A stretch of 19,241 nucleotides of DNA from an uncultured Clostridia bacterium (lineage in GTDB: Bacteria; Bacillota; Clostridia; Christensenellales; Aristaeellaceae), in assembly GCA_934670175.1 (NCBI GenBank), contig CAKUOX010000042.1, positions 1-19,241 of the forward strand, given 5' to 3'. Position 1 is the stretch's first letter. The number at the start of each line of letters is the position of its first letter. Positions 1 through 7,340 of this stretch are shown here, piece after piece. The notes under the pieces were generated by a model that did no database searches, had not been told where the DNA came from, and saw only the letters and a program-made list of their open reading frames with translations. The position numbers were made by a program, and so were the translations under genes.

Positions 1-292
1 TTTTTTATACATTCGTAACCGCCCAATAATCATGCGCTGTGACGAACTCCACTAATCATGCGATACATAACCATAGTACTTGAAAAACTGGAATCCAGAA
101 AACCGAGCAAACTTGAAAACTATGGAGTGAGGCATATGACGATACATGTGGTGCTGAGGGTTCTGAAATTGCGCGATTACATAACTGGACACTTTCCCAC
201 GAAACTGTCATTATCACACGTTACCCATAGTTTCGTGCGTTTGTGAAACCACCATATATCCTCAGAAACCCGAGCTATAGGAAATTGATTAG
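1..292. other. non-coding left end, AT-richer than the genes
   Basis: I see no credible gene here: the short open frames lack ribosome binding sites and recognisable protein features. Base composition is visibly richer in A/T than the genes to the right. It contains a 9-bp inverted repeat, CACGAAACT at 198-206 and AGTTTCGTG at 229-237, and a looser pair CCATAGT near 71 and ACTATGG near 119. No promoter, tRNA or mobile-element end could be assigned. Confidence 0.5.
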
Positions 293-349
293 AAAACCGC
301 CCAGAATGGCGTAAAACCACGTGTTTTACACTATTCTGGGCGGTTTTTT
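293..349 (+). terminator. strong rho-independent terminator, probably bidirectional
   Basis: A long hairpin: outer arms AACCGCCCAGAAT and ATTCTGGGCGGTT pair perfectly, then a 3/3 internal loop, then an inner GTAAAAC/GTTTTAC stem. It is followed by six T on the plus strand (344-349), the classic signature. On the minus strand it is followed by TTTTCT, so it could also back up termination of the helicase operon. The plus-strand gene it would end lies left of the window. Confidence 0.85.
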
Positions 350-394
350 GTATCAAAATTGGTGGGGAAACAGATATGACGTTCAGATAAACCA

Positions 395-424
395 TGTGCG
401 CTGCGAAATGCTTCGCAGCGCACA
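395..424 (-). terminator. perfect hairpin just after the helicase stop codon
   Basis: A perfect 13-bp stem (TGTGCGCTGCGAA with its complement) closes a 4-nt loop and begins 8 nt beyond the helicase stop codon. On the minus strand the tail is TGGTTTATC, only moderately U-rich. It probably acts together with the stronger hairpin at 293-349 as the end of the leftward operon. Confidence 0.6.
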
Positions 425-431
425 GGAGTAT

Positions 432-2201
432 TCACTTTGCATCGGAACCCTGTTCCGCATCCAGCCGCTCCACCAGCCTGCGGATGCGCTCGCGTGCATA
501 GGATTGCTGCATCAGCTGTTCCTCGGGTTCGGGCGCTTCGTCGCCCATCAGCGATACGAACTGACTCACCTTCAGACCCAGCGCATCCTGCATGTCGCGG
601 TCGGAGCCCCTGGGGGAGACCAGATAGTAGCACAGCAGCGAATCCTTCTGACCGATGCGGTGCGCGCGGTCCTCGGCCTGCGAATGCACCGCAGGCGACC
701 AGTCCAGCTCGCCGAATACCACGCAGCTCGCGCGCTGCAGGTTCAGCCCGCTGGCGCTGCGCAGCGAAATGCACAGCAGATCCGTCTTGCCCTGCATGAA
801 CATGTCAGCTGCGCGCTCCTTCTGCGCGTCGGTCTCGCGGCCGGTGATGAACTGCGGCTTGAGCGATTTCAGCTCGGCGGCGTAGATGTCCATGACCGCG
901 TGGTGGTGCGCCATCAGCAGCACACGTTCGCCGCCCTCCACCAGCGCGCGCACGAACGCGGCTACGAACGGCGCCTTGGCAACGCCCGTGGCCTGACGCT
1001 GGCGCTGGCAGATGGCGTCCTCGATGATGACGCGCTGCGCGGGGTCACTCGTGGCGCGCAGCAGCGAAAGCTGCTTGACCACCGGCAGCATCATTTCGCG
1101 ATACACGCCGTCGTTCCAGTCGATCTCCTGCACCAGGCGGCGCTTGGGCGCGAGCTCGGTCAGCACGTCGTCCTTCAGGCGGCGCAGCATCAGTCCCTCG
1201 CGGCGCAGGTATTGTCCCAGCAGCTCCGGCTTGGCGACCACGGCGCTGTTGTAGCCGTAGCACCATTCGCGCGAAAAGCTCTCCCAATCGCCCAGAAAGT
1301 GAAAATCCAGTATGTTGACTACGTTCCAGATCTCGCCGCCATTGTTGTAGATGGGCGTGCCGGACAGGCCGATGCAGTTGTCGCAGGCCTGCGAAAGCAG
1401 GCTGGCGGCGCTGTATTTGCCGGTGCCGTTTCGCCGCAGCTCCTGGATTTCATCGAAAATCGCGGTCTTAAAGCCGCATTCGGGCAGTACATCCTTCCAA
1501 CCGCGCAGCAGCAGGTAGTGAATGATGTAAATATCCGCGTCCGGCAGGGGATAGGGCTTTAGACCCTTAATGACGTGCACGCGCAGCCGCCCGTCAGGAT
1601 TGATGAAGCGGGCGATCTCGCTCTGCCAGTTGCGAATCAGGTGCGGCGGGGCGACAATGATGGCAGGATAGGCGGCGGTGGTGGCGAGAAAGGCCAGCGC
1701 CTGCACCGTCTTCCCCAGACCCATGTCATCCGCCAGCAGGCAGCGCCGCGTATTCAGCAAAAAGGCGAGGCCCTGCTGCTGAAAATCCAGGAGCTGTCCG
1801 GCAAAGCTCCCGTCCGGCGGCACGGCGGTCTGCGGCATGCGCTGCGCACGCTCGCGGCTGACGGCGTATTCGCGCGCTTCGTCCAGCGCAGCTGCCCAGC
1901 GTTCGCGATCGCTCTCGCGGATCTCCAGCGGATAGCGCAGCATCAGCCAGTTCAGGTCGCCTACGGTGCGCCGGTGCGCCGTGAATCGCGCCACGCCGCG
2001 CCCGCGGCCGTCACAGCCGGGGAACAGGCGCTTGGCAAGCTCGGTCACGCAGGGCTCGGCTTTGATCGTCCAGCATTTGGATTTGCGGTTATAGGAAAGC
2101 GTGCCGTAGCGGTGCCCATCAGGCGCGCCGTCCCGCAGGTAGGCCGGATAGCTTTCGACGGGCGCTTCGTCCGGAAACTGATATTTAAAAAAATCGGTCA
2201 A
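432..2201 (-). CDS. SNF2-family (SF2) DNA-dependent ATPase/helicase
   Basis: A 589-aa SNF2-type ATPase, likely a DNA translocase or annealing helicase. The motifs are in order: motif I DMGLGKT at 159-165, motif II DEIQ at 250-253 (usually DEAH), motif III SGTP at 280-283, then a C-terminal RecA lobe with SASGLNLQ and motif VI EDRAHRIGQ ending near 518. The N-terminal 130 residues carry no motif I can name, but a segment ending RYPLEI recalls the region before the ATPase core in SMARCAL1/HARP-like proteins. I chose a TTG start at 2201 because it overlaps the nuclease stop as TTGA and has GGGGGTGG about 7 nt upstream; an in-frame ATG at 2279 would overlap the nuclease gene by about 80 nt. SNF2 ATPases beside small PD-(D/E)XK nucleases are a frequent phage and prophage replication pair, so this may be a domesticated phage module. 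Confidence 0.88.
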   Translation of the reverse strand: MTDFFKYQFPDEAPVESYPAYLRDGAPDGHRYGTLSYNRKSKCWTIKAEPCVTELAKRLFPGCDGRGRGVARFTAHRRTVGDLNWLMLRYPLEIRESDRERWAAALDEAREYAVSRERAQRMPQTAVPPDGSFAGQLLDFQQQGLAFLLNTRRCLLADDMGLGKTVQALAFLATTAAYPAIIVAPPHLIRNWQSEIARFINPDGRLRVHVIKGLKPYPLPDADIYIIHYLLLRGWKDVLPECGFKTAIFDEIQELRRNGTGKYSAASLLSQACDNCIGLSGTPIYNNGGEIWNVVNILDFHFLGDWESFSREWCYGYNSAVVAKPELLGQYLRREGLMLRRLKDDVLTELAPKRRLVQEIDWNDGVYREMMLPVVKQLSLLRATSDPAQRVIIEDAICQRQRQATGVAKAPFVAAFVRALVEGGERVLLMAHHHAVMDIYAAELKSLKPQFITGRETDAQKERAADMFMQGKTDLLCISLRSASGLNLQRASCVVFGELDWSPAVHSQAEDRAHRIGQKDSLLCYYLVSPRGSDRDMQDALGLKVSQFVSLMGDEAPEPEEQLMQQSYARERIRRLVERLDAEQGSDAK

Positions 2202-2569
2202 GGCAGCGCCACCCCCCAAAGTCGATCCAGCGATAACAGGTATACCGGCTTGCCGCCGATGCGTTCCGGCAGGCGGCACGGGCGCTGCGCGACGATGATC
2301 AGCGCCGATATGTCCGGTGATTCGGCGTATTTTTCCACCTGCGCGCGCAGGCGTGCCGCCACAGGCCGCCCCTTTTTGACCTCGATGCCCACGCCGCCGC
2401 AGAAGAAATCGATCCGCCGCCCGGGGCCGAGCTTGTATTCATGCGTATAGGCGAGATTTGCGGCGCCCAGCACGCGGCAGATCTCGGCATGAATGTCGCT
2501 CTCCTCCGGCTGCGCGGAAATGCGGATGCCGTTGAGCGCGGCCATGATGGCCTGAATCTCCCGCATCAT
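2198..2569 (-). CDS. small PD-(D/E)XK-superfamily nuclease
   Basis: A 123-aa protein with the arrangement of a restriction-endonuclease-like fold: a helix with Glu29, a strand with Asp54 (GRRIDFF), Glu63-Val-Lys65 (GIEVKKG) and Gln77 (QVEKY) at the start of the following helix. Asp54/Glu63/Lys65 would be the metal-binding and catalytic set. The start is the first of two adjacent ATGs at 2569; its ATG overlaps the TGA of the upstream pseudouridine synthase gene (ATGA), indicating translational coupling. The downstream SNF2 gene overlaps its stop in the same way, so the two products are probably made in fixed ratio and may work together. It resembles VRR-NUC proteins in size and context but I cannot confirm that subfamily. 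No DNA-recognition domain or methylase accompanies it. Confidence 0.72.
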   Translation of the reverse strand: MMREIQAIMAALNGIRISAQPEESDIHAEICRVLGAANLAYTHEYKLGPGRRIDFFCGGVGIEVKKGRPVAARLRAQVEKYAESPDISALIIVAQRPCRLPERIGGKPVYLLSLDRLWGVALP

Positions 2570-3447
2570 GGCTGCATCAGCCTCGCAAGCGCATCCGGCA
2601 GCGGCGAATCCATGCGGATGGACGCGCCGGTGCACGGCTGGATCAGCTCGATATGCGCAGAATGCAGCGCGAAGCGCCCGGGCAGCTCGGCGATTTCGCG
2701 GCCGTACAGGAAATCACCGGCGATCGGATGCCCGATGGCGGCCAGGTGCACGCGGATCTGGTGCGTGCGTCCAGTTTCCAGCCGCAGCTGAACCAGCGTA
2801 CGCCCATGCGCAGTCTCCAGCGCGCGATAGTGCGTGCGCGCGGGCAGGCCGTTTGCGGGATCGATCACGCGCCGCACCGTAGCGGCGTCCTCCTTGGCGA
2901 TGGGCAGGTCGATGCAGCCCTCGCCCGTCAGCTCGCCCTCGACCACCGCCAGATATTCGCGGATGAAGCGCTCCGTGTGCAGGTCGCGCTGCAGCAGCTG
3001 GCAGGCGTGGGCATGCCGCGCCGCCGCCATCAGGCCGCTCGTGCCGCGGTCGAGCCGGTTCAGCGGGCGAAATACGAAGCCCTCGCCGCAAAAGCGGTAT
3101 TGCAGATAGTTTTCAAGCGTGCCCGACGGCTGCTTCGGCGTGCACTGGCAGGCCAGCGGCGCGGGCTTGTCGATGATCAGTATGTCCGCGTCCATGTAGG
3201 CGATGTTCACCTCGCCGGGCTCTGGTGCGACTGCCTTTCCCACGGGCGTATCCGACAGCTCCACGCTTATGCAGTCGCCCACGCGCAGCAGGTAATCCGC
3301 GTGCACCGGCGCGCCGTTCACGCGCACGGCGTTTGCGGCCTTGGCGGCACAGTATTGCCGGTAGGAAACCTTCATATCGCCGCGCACGAAGTATTTGATT
3401 TTTCGGCCCGCATCCTTTTCGGCGGCACGGGCGGTCAGCGTCGTCAT
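2566..3447 (-). CDS. RluA-family RNA pseudouridine synthase
   Basis: A 293-aa enzyme that isomerises uridine to pseudouridine in rRNA or tRNA. An S4-like RNA-binding region spans about 13-63 (VRVNGAPVHADYLLRVGD). The catalytic signature NRLDRGTSGLM is at 130-140 with Asp133 as the predicted catalytic aspartate; the usual HRLDR reads NRLDR here, a tolerated variation. The C-terminal RTHQIRVHL motif follows, as in RluA/RluC/RluD. The start is ATG 3447, placed 7 nt after AAGGAG; a TTG at 3465 is in frame but contains that site downstream of itself. It is the first gene of a three-gene coupled unit. The exact RNA target is not deducible. Confidence 0.9.
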   Translation of the reverse strand: MTTLTARAAEKDAGRKIKYFVRGDMKVSYRQYCAAKAANAVRVNGAPVHADYLLRVGDCISVELSDTPVGKAVAPEPGEVNIAYMDADILIIDKPAPLACQCTPKQPSGTLENYLQYRFCGEGFVFRPLNRLDRGTSGLMAAARHAHACQLLQRDLHTERFIREYLAVVEGELTGEGCIDLPIAKEDAATVRRVIDPANGLPARTHYRALETAHGRTLVQLRLETGRTHQIRVHLAAIGHPIAGDFLYGREIAELPGRFALHSAHIELIQPCTGASIRMDSPLPDALARLMQP

Positions 3448-3488
3448 ACAGCGACTCCTTTGCAAGAAAGCATTCTTATATATGATAT

Positions 3489-3517
3489 ATTATAGCACTG
3501 TTCTTTAGATCCGGCAA
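3489..3517 (-). promoter_or_regulatory. sigma-A promoter for the rluA/nuclease/helicase operon
   Basis: Read leftward: -35 TTGCCG at 3517-3512, a 17-nt spacer and a perfect TATAAT at 3494-3489, about 40 nt before the RluA start. It lies back to back with the rightward promoter at 3532-3560. Confidence 0.7.
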
Positions 3518-3544
3518 TTCCTTTTGCCGGCTTGAAGAAGCCGG
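3511..3544. promoter_or_regulatory. two overlapping inverted repeats between divergent promoters
   Basis: CCGGCAA (3511-3517) pairs with TTGCCGG (3524-3530), and CCGGCTT (3527-3533) pairs with AAGCCGG (3538-3544). The arms overlap, so only one can form at a time as RNA or cruciform. They cover both -35 elements (3512-3517 leftward and 3532-3537 rightward), which makes a shared operator plausible. Confidence 0.45.
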
Positions 3545-3560
3545 AGATCTGCGGTATAAT
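3532..3560 (+). promoter_or_regulatory. sigma-A promoter reading into the acetyltransferase leader
   Basis: TTGAAG at 3532-3537, a 17-nt spacer and a perfect TATAAT at 3555-3560. Transcription would begin near 3567, leaving a leader of about 220 nt before the acetyltransferase gene. Confidence 0.7.
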
Positions 3561-3603
3561 GTGAGCGGCGGTAAATGGGAAATTGATGCGTTCTCCAAAA
3601 TTG

Positions 3604-3654
3604 TCTGTCCCGCCTGGCACAGTGCCCTTGCAGGCGCCGCGAGGCGGGACAGTG
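3604..3654 (+). other. structured 5' leader of the acetyltransferase mRNA
   Basis: A 10-bp stem, TGTCCCGCCT with AGGCGGGACA, encloses a small GGCA-CAG-TGCC hairpin and a GC-rich segment. It has no T-run directly after it, so it is not a simple terminator. It matches no riboswitch consensus that I can recall. Confidence 0.45.
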
Positions 3655-3682
3655 ATTTATATGAAGAAGGAGGGGACCTTCA

Positions 3683-3721
3683 ATGCACTTATTCTATATA
3701 ATGGATGTGAACCCAATATGA
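3683..3721 (+). CDS. possible 12-residue leader peptide
   Basis: A short frame, MHLFYIMDVNPI, follows a strong GGAGGGG site about 8 nt upstream and ends 65 nt before the acetyltransferase start. The site itself can be sequestered in a GAAGG/CCTTC hairpin at about 3666-3681. The peptide matches no family I know. It could be a translated attenuator-like leader or chance. A longer overlapping open frame (3586-3783) lacks a ribosome site and looks less likely. Confidence 0.3.
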   Translation: MHLFYIMDVNPI

Positions 3722-3786
3722 ACCGGCGAAAAATAAAGCCTGAACATATCCGGACGGAATGCAGGCAGGGAGGGGCAGGATAAACC

Positions 3787-4266
3787 GTGGTACGCAGAGC
3801 AGAGGCGCGCGATTTGACCGAAATACTGAACATCTATGCGCATGCGCGCAGCGTGATGGCGCAAAATGGCAATCCGACACAGTGGGGCGGCGGCTTTCCG
3901 CCGGAGGAAATGCTGCGCGAGGATATTGCGCAGGGGCAGCTGTACGCGCTCAGCGATGCGGAGGGCGTGTACGGCGTGTTTGCGCTGATTATTGGCGATG
4001 ATCCGACCTATGCCGTGATCGAGGGTGGCCGATGGCGCTCGGATTCGCCATACGGCACGCTGCATCGCGTGGCTGCCAGCGGCAGGGTGCACGGCGTGCT
4101 GCGCGAGGCAGTCGCGTACAGCGCGGGCGTCATTGCGCATTTGCGGATAGATACGCATGCGGACAATGACGTTATGCAGCGCCAGATCAAGAAGTGCGGC
4201 TTTGAGCGCTGCGGCGTTATCCACATCGCAGATGGCTCCGAACGCATCGCCTACGAGCGTCTTTGA
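3787..4266 (+). CDS. GNAT-family N-acetyltransferase
   Basis: A 159-aa protein with the usual GNAT layout: an N-terminal RRAEARDLTEILNIY helix region, central strands with VYGVFAL, and a C-terminal region DTHADNDVMQRQIKKCGFE, typical of small acetyl-CoA-dependent acetyltransferases in Firmicutes. The GTG start at 3787 has AGGA about 7 nt upstream and a longer purine run (GGGAGGGG) slightly further away. The classical R/Q-x-x-G-x-G/A loop is not obvious; the central segment VHGVLREAVAY is where it would be. The acceptor substrate is unknown. It lies downstream of a long structured leader, so expression may be conditional. Confidence 0.8.
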   Translation: MVRRAEARDLTEILNIYAHARSVMAQNGNPTQWGGGFPPEEMLREDIAQGQLYALSDAEGVYGVFALIIGDDPTYAVIEGGRWRSDSPYGTLHRVAASGRVHGVLREAVAYSAGVIAHLRIDTHADNDVMQRQIKKCGFERCGVIHIADGSERIAYERL

Positions 4267-4365
4267 ACGGAAGGCCGGCGGCAGGAAAGGAAGCGCGCGT
4301 CAGATCCGTATTTGCAAAGCGGAAAACTTTACATTTTTCGGATATTTTTAATGTGGCGCATTGGT

Positions 4366-4371
4366 TATAAT
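4366..4371 (+). promoter_or_regulatory. -10 element before the CapA-like gene
   Basis: A perfect TATAAT lies about 50 nt before the start codon in an AT-rich stretch of the 154-nt gap. I found no convincing -35 at the right distance. Confidence 0.4.
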
Positions 4372-4420
4372 ATAACAAAATAGCTTTTGTATAGGAATTT
4401 ACGCGAGGGAGGCGGCGAGA

Positions 4421-5518
4421 ATGGCAAGATTTGCGGCGGGCAGACGGTTTATTGCGGGGTTCGTCTCCGCGCTTCTGCTGGCGCTCGGCGGCTGCGGCGC
4501 GCTTGCTGAGAACGCCGCTGCGCCCAATATCCCCACGCCGGAGCCGACGCACGCGCCGACGACGATCACCATTACCGCCGTGGGAGACTGCACGCTGGGC
4601 ACCTATCGCACCGGCAGCGGACGTACCAGCAAATTCGGCACCTTCGTTGAAAAATACGGCTACGATTATTTCTTTGAAAATGTCCGCAGCCTCTTTGAGC
4701 AGGATGATATTACCATCGTTAATCTGGAAGGGCCGCTGACCAAGAGCAAGGACAAGCGCTCGGGCCGCACCTTCAACTTCCGCGGCGAACCCGAATGGGC
4801 GCAGATCCTTTCCGGCTCGAGCGTGGAGATCTGCAATGTGGCCAATAACCATTATCTGGATTACAAGCAGGCAGGTGCGGACGACACGGTGGCGGCGCTG
4901 GAGGCCGTGGGCGTGGGTGCGAGCGGCTATGGGCTGGAGTACTACACGAACGTCAAGGGCATTACCATAGGCTCCGTCGGCTTTACCGAATGGAATTTTG
5001 AGCCGGAGGAGATCCTGCAGGCAGTTCAGGCGGCGCGGCAGAAATGCGATTTGCTGATCGTGTCCATGCACTGGAACGAGGAAGGCAAGCGCAAAATGTC
5101 TGCCTACTGCAAGAAGATGGGCAAGGCGCTGGTGGATGCGGGCGCGGATCTGGTGATCGGAAACCATACGCATTTTCCGGGCGAGATCATGCAGTACAAC
5201 GGCAAGTACATCATCGGCAGCCTGGGTAATTTCTGCTTTGGCGGCAACGATGTGATCCGGCATTTCGCCTGCGTCATTTTCAGGCAGCGCTTTACTGTTT
5301 ATGGCGACGGCACGGTGGCGGACGAGGGCATCGATATTATTCCCGCGTATATCAGCTCTGATTTGAAGAAGAACAATTACCAGCCGATGATCGCCGATGT
5401 TGAGGACGGCGTGAAGCTACTCAACGAGGTGGCGGGCTATTCCGAAACGCTCACCGTGGGCAACGTGAAATGGATGCAGGACAGCTACGCCGTGCAAAAC
5501 CATCTGGTGGGGAACTGA
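4421..5518 (+). CDS. CapA/YwtB-family (PGA_cap) metallophosphatase-like lipoprotein
   Basis: A 365-aa exported protein of the poly-gamma-glutamate capsule (CapA/PgsA/YwtB) family, which has a calcineurin-like metal-dependent fold. The N-terminus is basic, then hydrophobic, ending LALGGC, so Cys25 is a plausible lipid-anchored residue; a short Pro/Thr-rich linker follows. Family motifs are in order: GDCTLG 55-60, NLEGPLT 101-107, ANNH 141-144, MHW with His217, GNHTH with His249 and His251, and GSLGNF soon after. These fit the metal and phosphate site. The start has GGGAGG about 8 nt upstream. No other capsule genes (capB, capC) are present, so a role in poly-gamma-glutamate synthesis should not be assumed; many Clostridia carry lone copies. 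The next gene, glnS, follows within 40 nt and may be co-transcribed. Confidence 0.87.
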   Translation: MARFAAGRRFIAGFVSALLLALGGCGALAENAAAPNIPTPEPTHAPTTITITAVGDCTLGTYRTGSGRTSKFGTFVEKYGYDYFFENVRSLFEQDDITIVNLEGPLTKSKDKRSGRTFNFRGEPEWAQILSGSSVEICNVANNHYLDYKQAGADDTVAALEAVGVGASGYGLEYYTNVKGITIGSVGFTEWNFEPEEILQAVQAARQKCDLLIVSMHWNEEGKRKMSAYCKKMGKALVDAGADLVIGNHTHFPGEIMQYNGKYIIGSLGNFCFGGNDVIRHFACVIFRQRFTVYGDGTVADEGIDIIPAYISSDLKKNNYQPMIADVEDGVKLLNEVAGYSETLTVGNVKWMQDSYAVQNHLVGN

Positions 5519-5557
5519 CGGCAGGCATGGCCAAATGATATGGGGGAGGACGAGAGC

Positions 5558-7267
5558 ATGCAGAACGAAGAGAGACGCGCGACAAACTTCATTGAGGAGA
5601 ATATCGATCAGGATCTGGCCAACGGCCGCTTTGACCATGTAAAGACGCGGTTCCCGCCAGAGCCGAATGGCTATTTGCACATTGGCCACGCCAAGGCGCT
5701 GTGCGTGGACTTCGGCATCGCCAAGAAATATGGCGGTACCTGCAACCTGCGTTTTGACGATACCAACCCTGCCAAGGAAGAGAAAGCGTTTGTGGACGGC
5801 ATCCAGCGCGACATCGAATGGTTGGGTTTTAAGTGGGATAAGCTGTATTTCGCTTCCGATTTCTTCGATCGCCTGTATGAGATCGCATGCAGCATGATCC
5901 GCCGCGGTCTGGCCTATGTGGATGACCAGTCGCCCGAGGAAATGCGCGCAAATCGCGGCACGCTGACCGAGCCGGGCAAGAACAGCCCCTATCGCGACCG
6001 CACGCCGGAGGAGAACCTGGATCTGTTCCGCCGCATGAAGGACGGCGAATTTCCGGATGGCACGCGCGTGCTGCGCGCGAAGATCGACATGGCGTCGCCG
6101 AACGTGCTGCTGCGCGACCCCACGATGTACCGCATCAAGCACATGCACCATCACCGTGCGGGCGATAAGTGGTGCATCTATCCGATGTACGATTTCCAGC
6201 ATCCCGTGCAGGACGCCATCGAGGGCATCACGCATTCGCTCTGCTCGCTGGAATATGAGATTCACCGCCCGCTGTACGACTGGTTTGTGACGCACGCGGA
6301 GGTGACGGATCAGCCGCCGAGGCAGATTGAATTCGCGCGCCTGAACATTGAGCGCACCGTGATGAGCAAGCGCTATCTGCGCCGCATGGTGGAAGAGGGC
6401 GTCGTGTCCGGCTGGGACGATCCGCGCATGCCGACACTGGTGGCGATGCGCCGCCGCGGCTATCCCGCTGCCGCCGTGCTGGATTTCATGGGGCGCGTGG
6501 GCGTTGCCAAGGCCGATTCCACGGTCGAGGGCAATCTGCTGGATCATTGCGTGCGCGAAGCGCTGGCCGATACCGCGCCGCGTGCGATGGCCGTGCTCAA
6601 CCCGCTGAAGCTCACCTTTGCCAACTGGGAAGAGGGCAAGGTGGACACGCTGACGGTGGAGAACCATCCCGACCATCCGGAAATGGGCACGCGCGAGATT
6701 CACTTCACGAAGCATGCCTATATTGAGCGCGAGGACTTTATGGAAGAGCCGGTGAAGAAGTTTTTCCGCCTGGCGCCGGGCAAGGAGGTTCGCCTCAAGG
6801 GTGCGTACATCGTGCGCTGCGACGAAGTGGTGAAGGATGAAAACGGCGAGATCGTCGAGCTTATCTGCTCCGTGGATCTTGATAGCCGCTCCGGCAGTGA
6901 GGGCGCAAACCGCAAGGTGAAGGGCACGCTGCACTTCCTGAGCGATATGGATGCGCGCGACTGCGAATTCCGCCTGTATGAGCCGATCCTGCGCGAGGAG
7001 GAGCCGGAAGCGGCGGCGCAGGCCGATCCGGAGGCCGAGGAGGGTGCCGAGCCTGCGGCGTCTGACTTCATGAGCCGCATCAATCCCGACAGCCTGAGGG
7101 TCATGAAGGGCTATTGCGAGCCGTTTATTGCTGAGGCCGAGGTGGGCGCGACGTTCCAGTTCCTGCGCATGGGCTATTTCTGCAAGGACAAGGATTCTAC
7201 GCCTGAGCTGCCCGTGTTTAACCGCACGGTAGGCCTGAAGGACAGCTGGGCGAAGGTCGCAAAATAA
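5558..7267 (+). CDS. glnS: glutaminyl-tRNA synthetase
   Basis: A 569-aa class I synthetase that charges tRNA-Gln with glutamine. PPEPNGYLHIGHAK carries the HIGH signature at 41-44, VMSKR at 268-272 is the KMSKS-type loop, and the C-terminus ends PVFNRTVGLKDSWAK, nearly as in the E. coli enzyme. The start is ATG 5558, 8 nt after GGGGAGG; an ATG 18 nt upstream overlaps that site. Compared with the E. coli protein from memory, there is an extra acidic Ala/Glu/Pro-rich stretch of roughly 18 residues near 480-505, in the anticodon-binding barrel region. Many Firmicutes lack GlnRS and use GatCAB amidation, so this gene marks a lineage that acquired GlnRS. It is probably transcribed with or just after the CapA-like gene. 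Confidence 0.96.
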   Translation: MQNEERRATNFIEENIDQDLANGRFDHVKTRFPPEPNGYLHIGHAKALCVDFGIAKKYGGTCNLRFDDTNPAKEEKAFVDGIQRDIEWLGFKWDKLYFASDFFDRLYEIACSMIRRGLAYVDDQSPEEMRANRGTLTEPGKNSPYRDRTPEENLDLFRRMKDGEFPDGTRVLRAKIDMASPNVLLRDPTMYRIKHMHHHRAGDKWCIYPMYDFQHPVQDAIEGITHSLCSLEYEIHRPLYDWFVTHAEVTDQPPRQIEFARLNIERTVMSKRYLRRMVEEGVVSGWDDPRMPTLVAMRRRGYPAAAVLDFMGRVGVAKADSTVEGNLLDHCVREALADTAPRAMAVLNPLKLTFANWEEGKVDTLTVENHPDHPEMGTREIHFTKHAYIEREDFMEEPVKKFFRLAPGKEVRLKGAYIVRCDEVVKDENGEIVELICSVDLDSRSGSEGANRKVKGTLHFLSDMDARDCEFRLYEPILREEEPEAAAQADPEAEEGAEPAASDFMSRINPDSLRVMKGYCEPFIAEAEVGATFQFLRMGYFCKDKDSTPELPVFNRTVGLKDSWAKVAK

Positions 7268-7298
7268 AAAGGAATAAAAAAGAACAAGTATATGATGG

Positions 7299-7323
7299 CC
7301 GGTATCTGCAAAACAGATACCGG
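7299..7323 (+). terminator. hairpin after glnS
   Basis: A perfect 10-bp stem (CCGGTATCTG with its complement) has a CAAAA loop and starts 32 nt after the glnS stop. The tail TCTGCTTATA is only weakly U-rich, so termination may be partial. Confidence 0.6.
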
Positions 7324-7340
7324 TCTGCTTATATGCGCAT

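Noticed and set aside
321..1562. 413-aa plus-strand open frame
   Set aside because: It is antisense to the SNF2 helicase, has no ribosome site and shows low-complexity His/Gln/Ala-rich protein typical of shadow frames in GC-rich DNA.
432..2569. DISARM or restriction-modification system
   Set aside because: Only a nuclease and SNF2 ATPase are present; no methylase, DUF1998 or phospholipase D gene is in the window, so naming a known defence system is not supported.
3586..3783. 65-aa open frame ending just before the acetyltransferase
   Set aside because: It has no ribosome site at its start and its first half is the structured leader stem; the short internal frame at 3683 has better initiation signals.
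4421..5518. poly-gamma-glutamate capsule synthesis locus
   Set aside because: No capB or capC homologue adjoins the CapA-like gene, so only the family name can be given.
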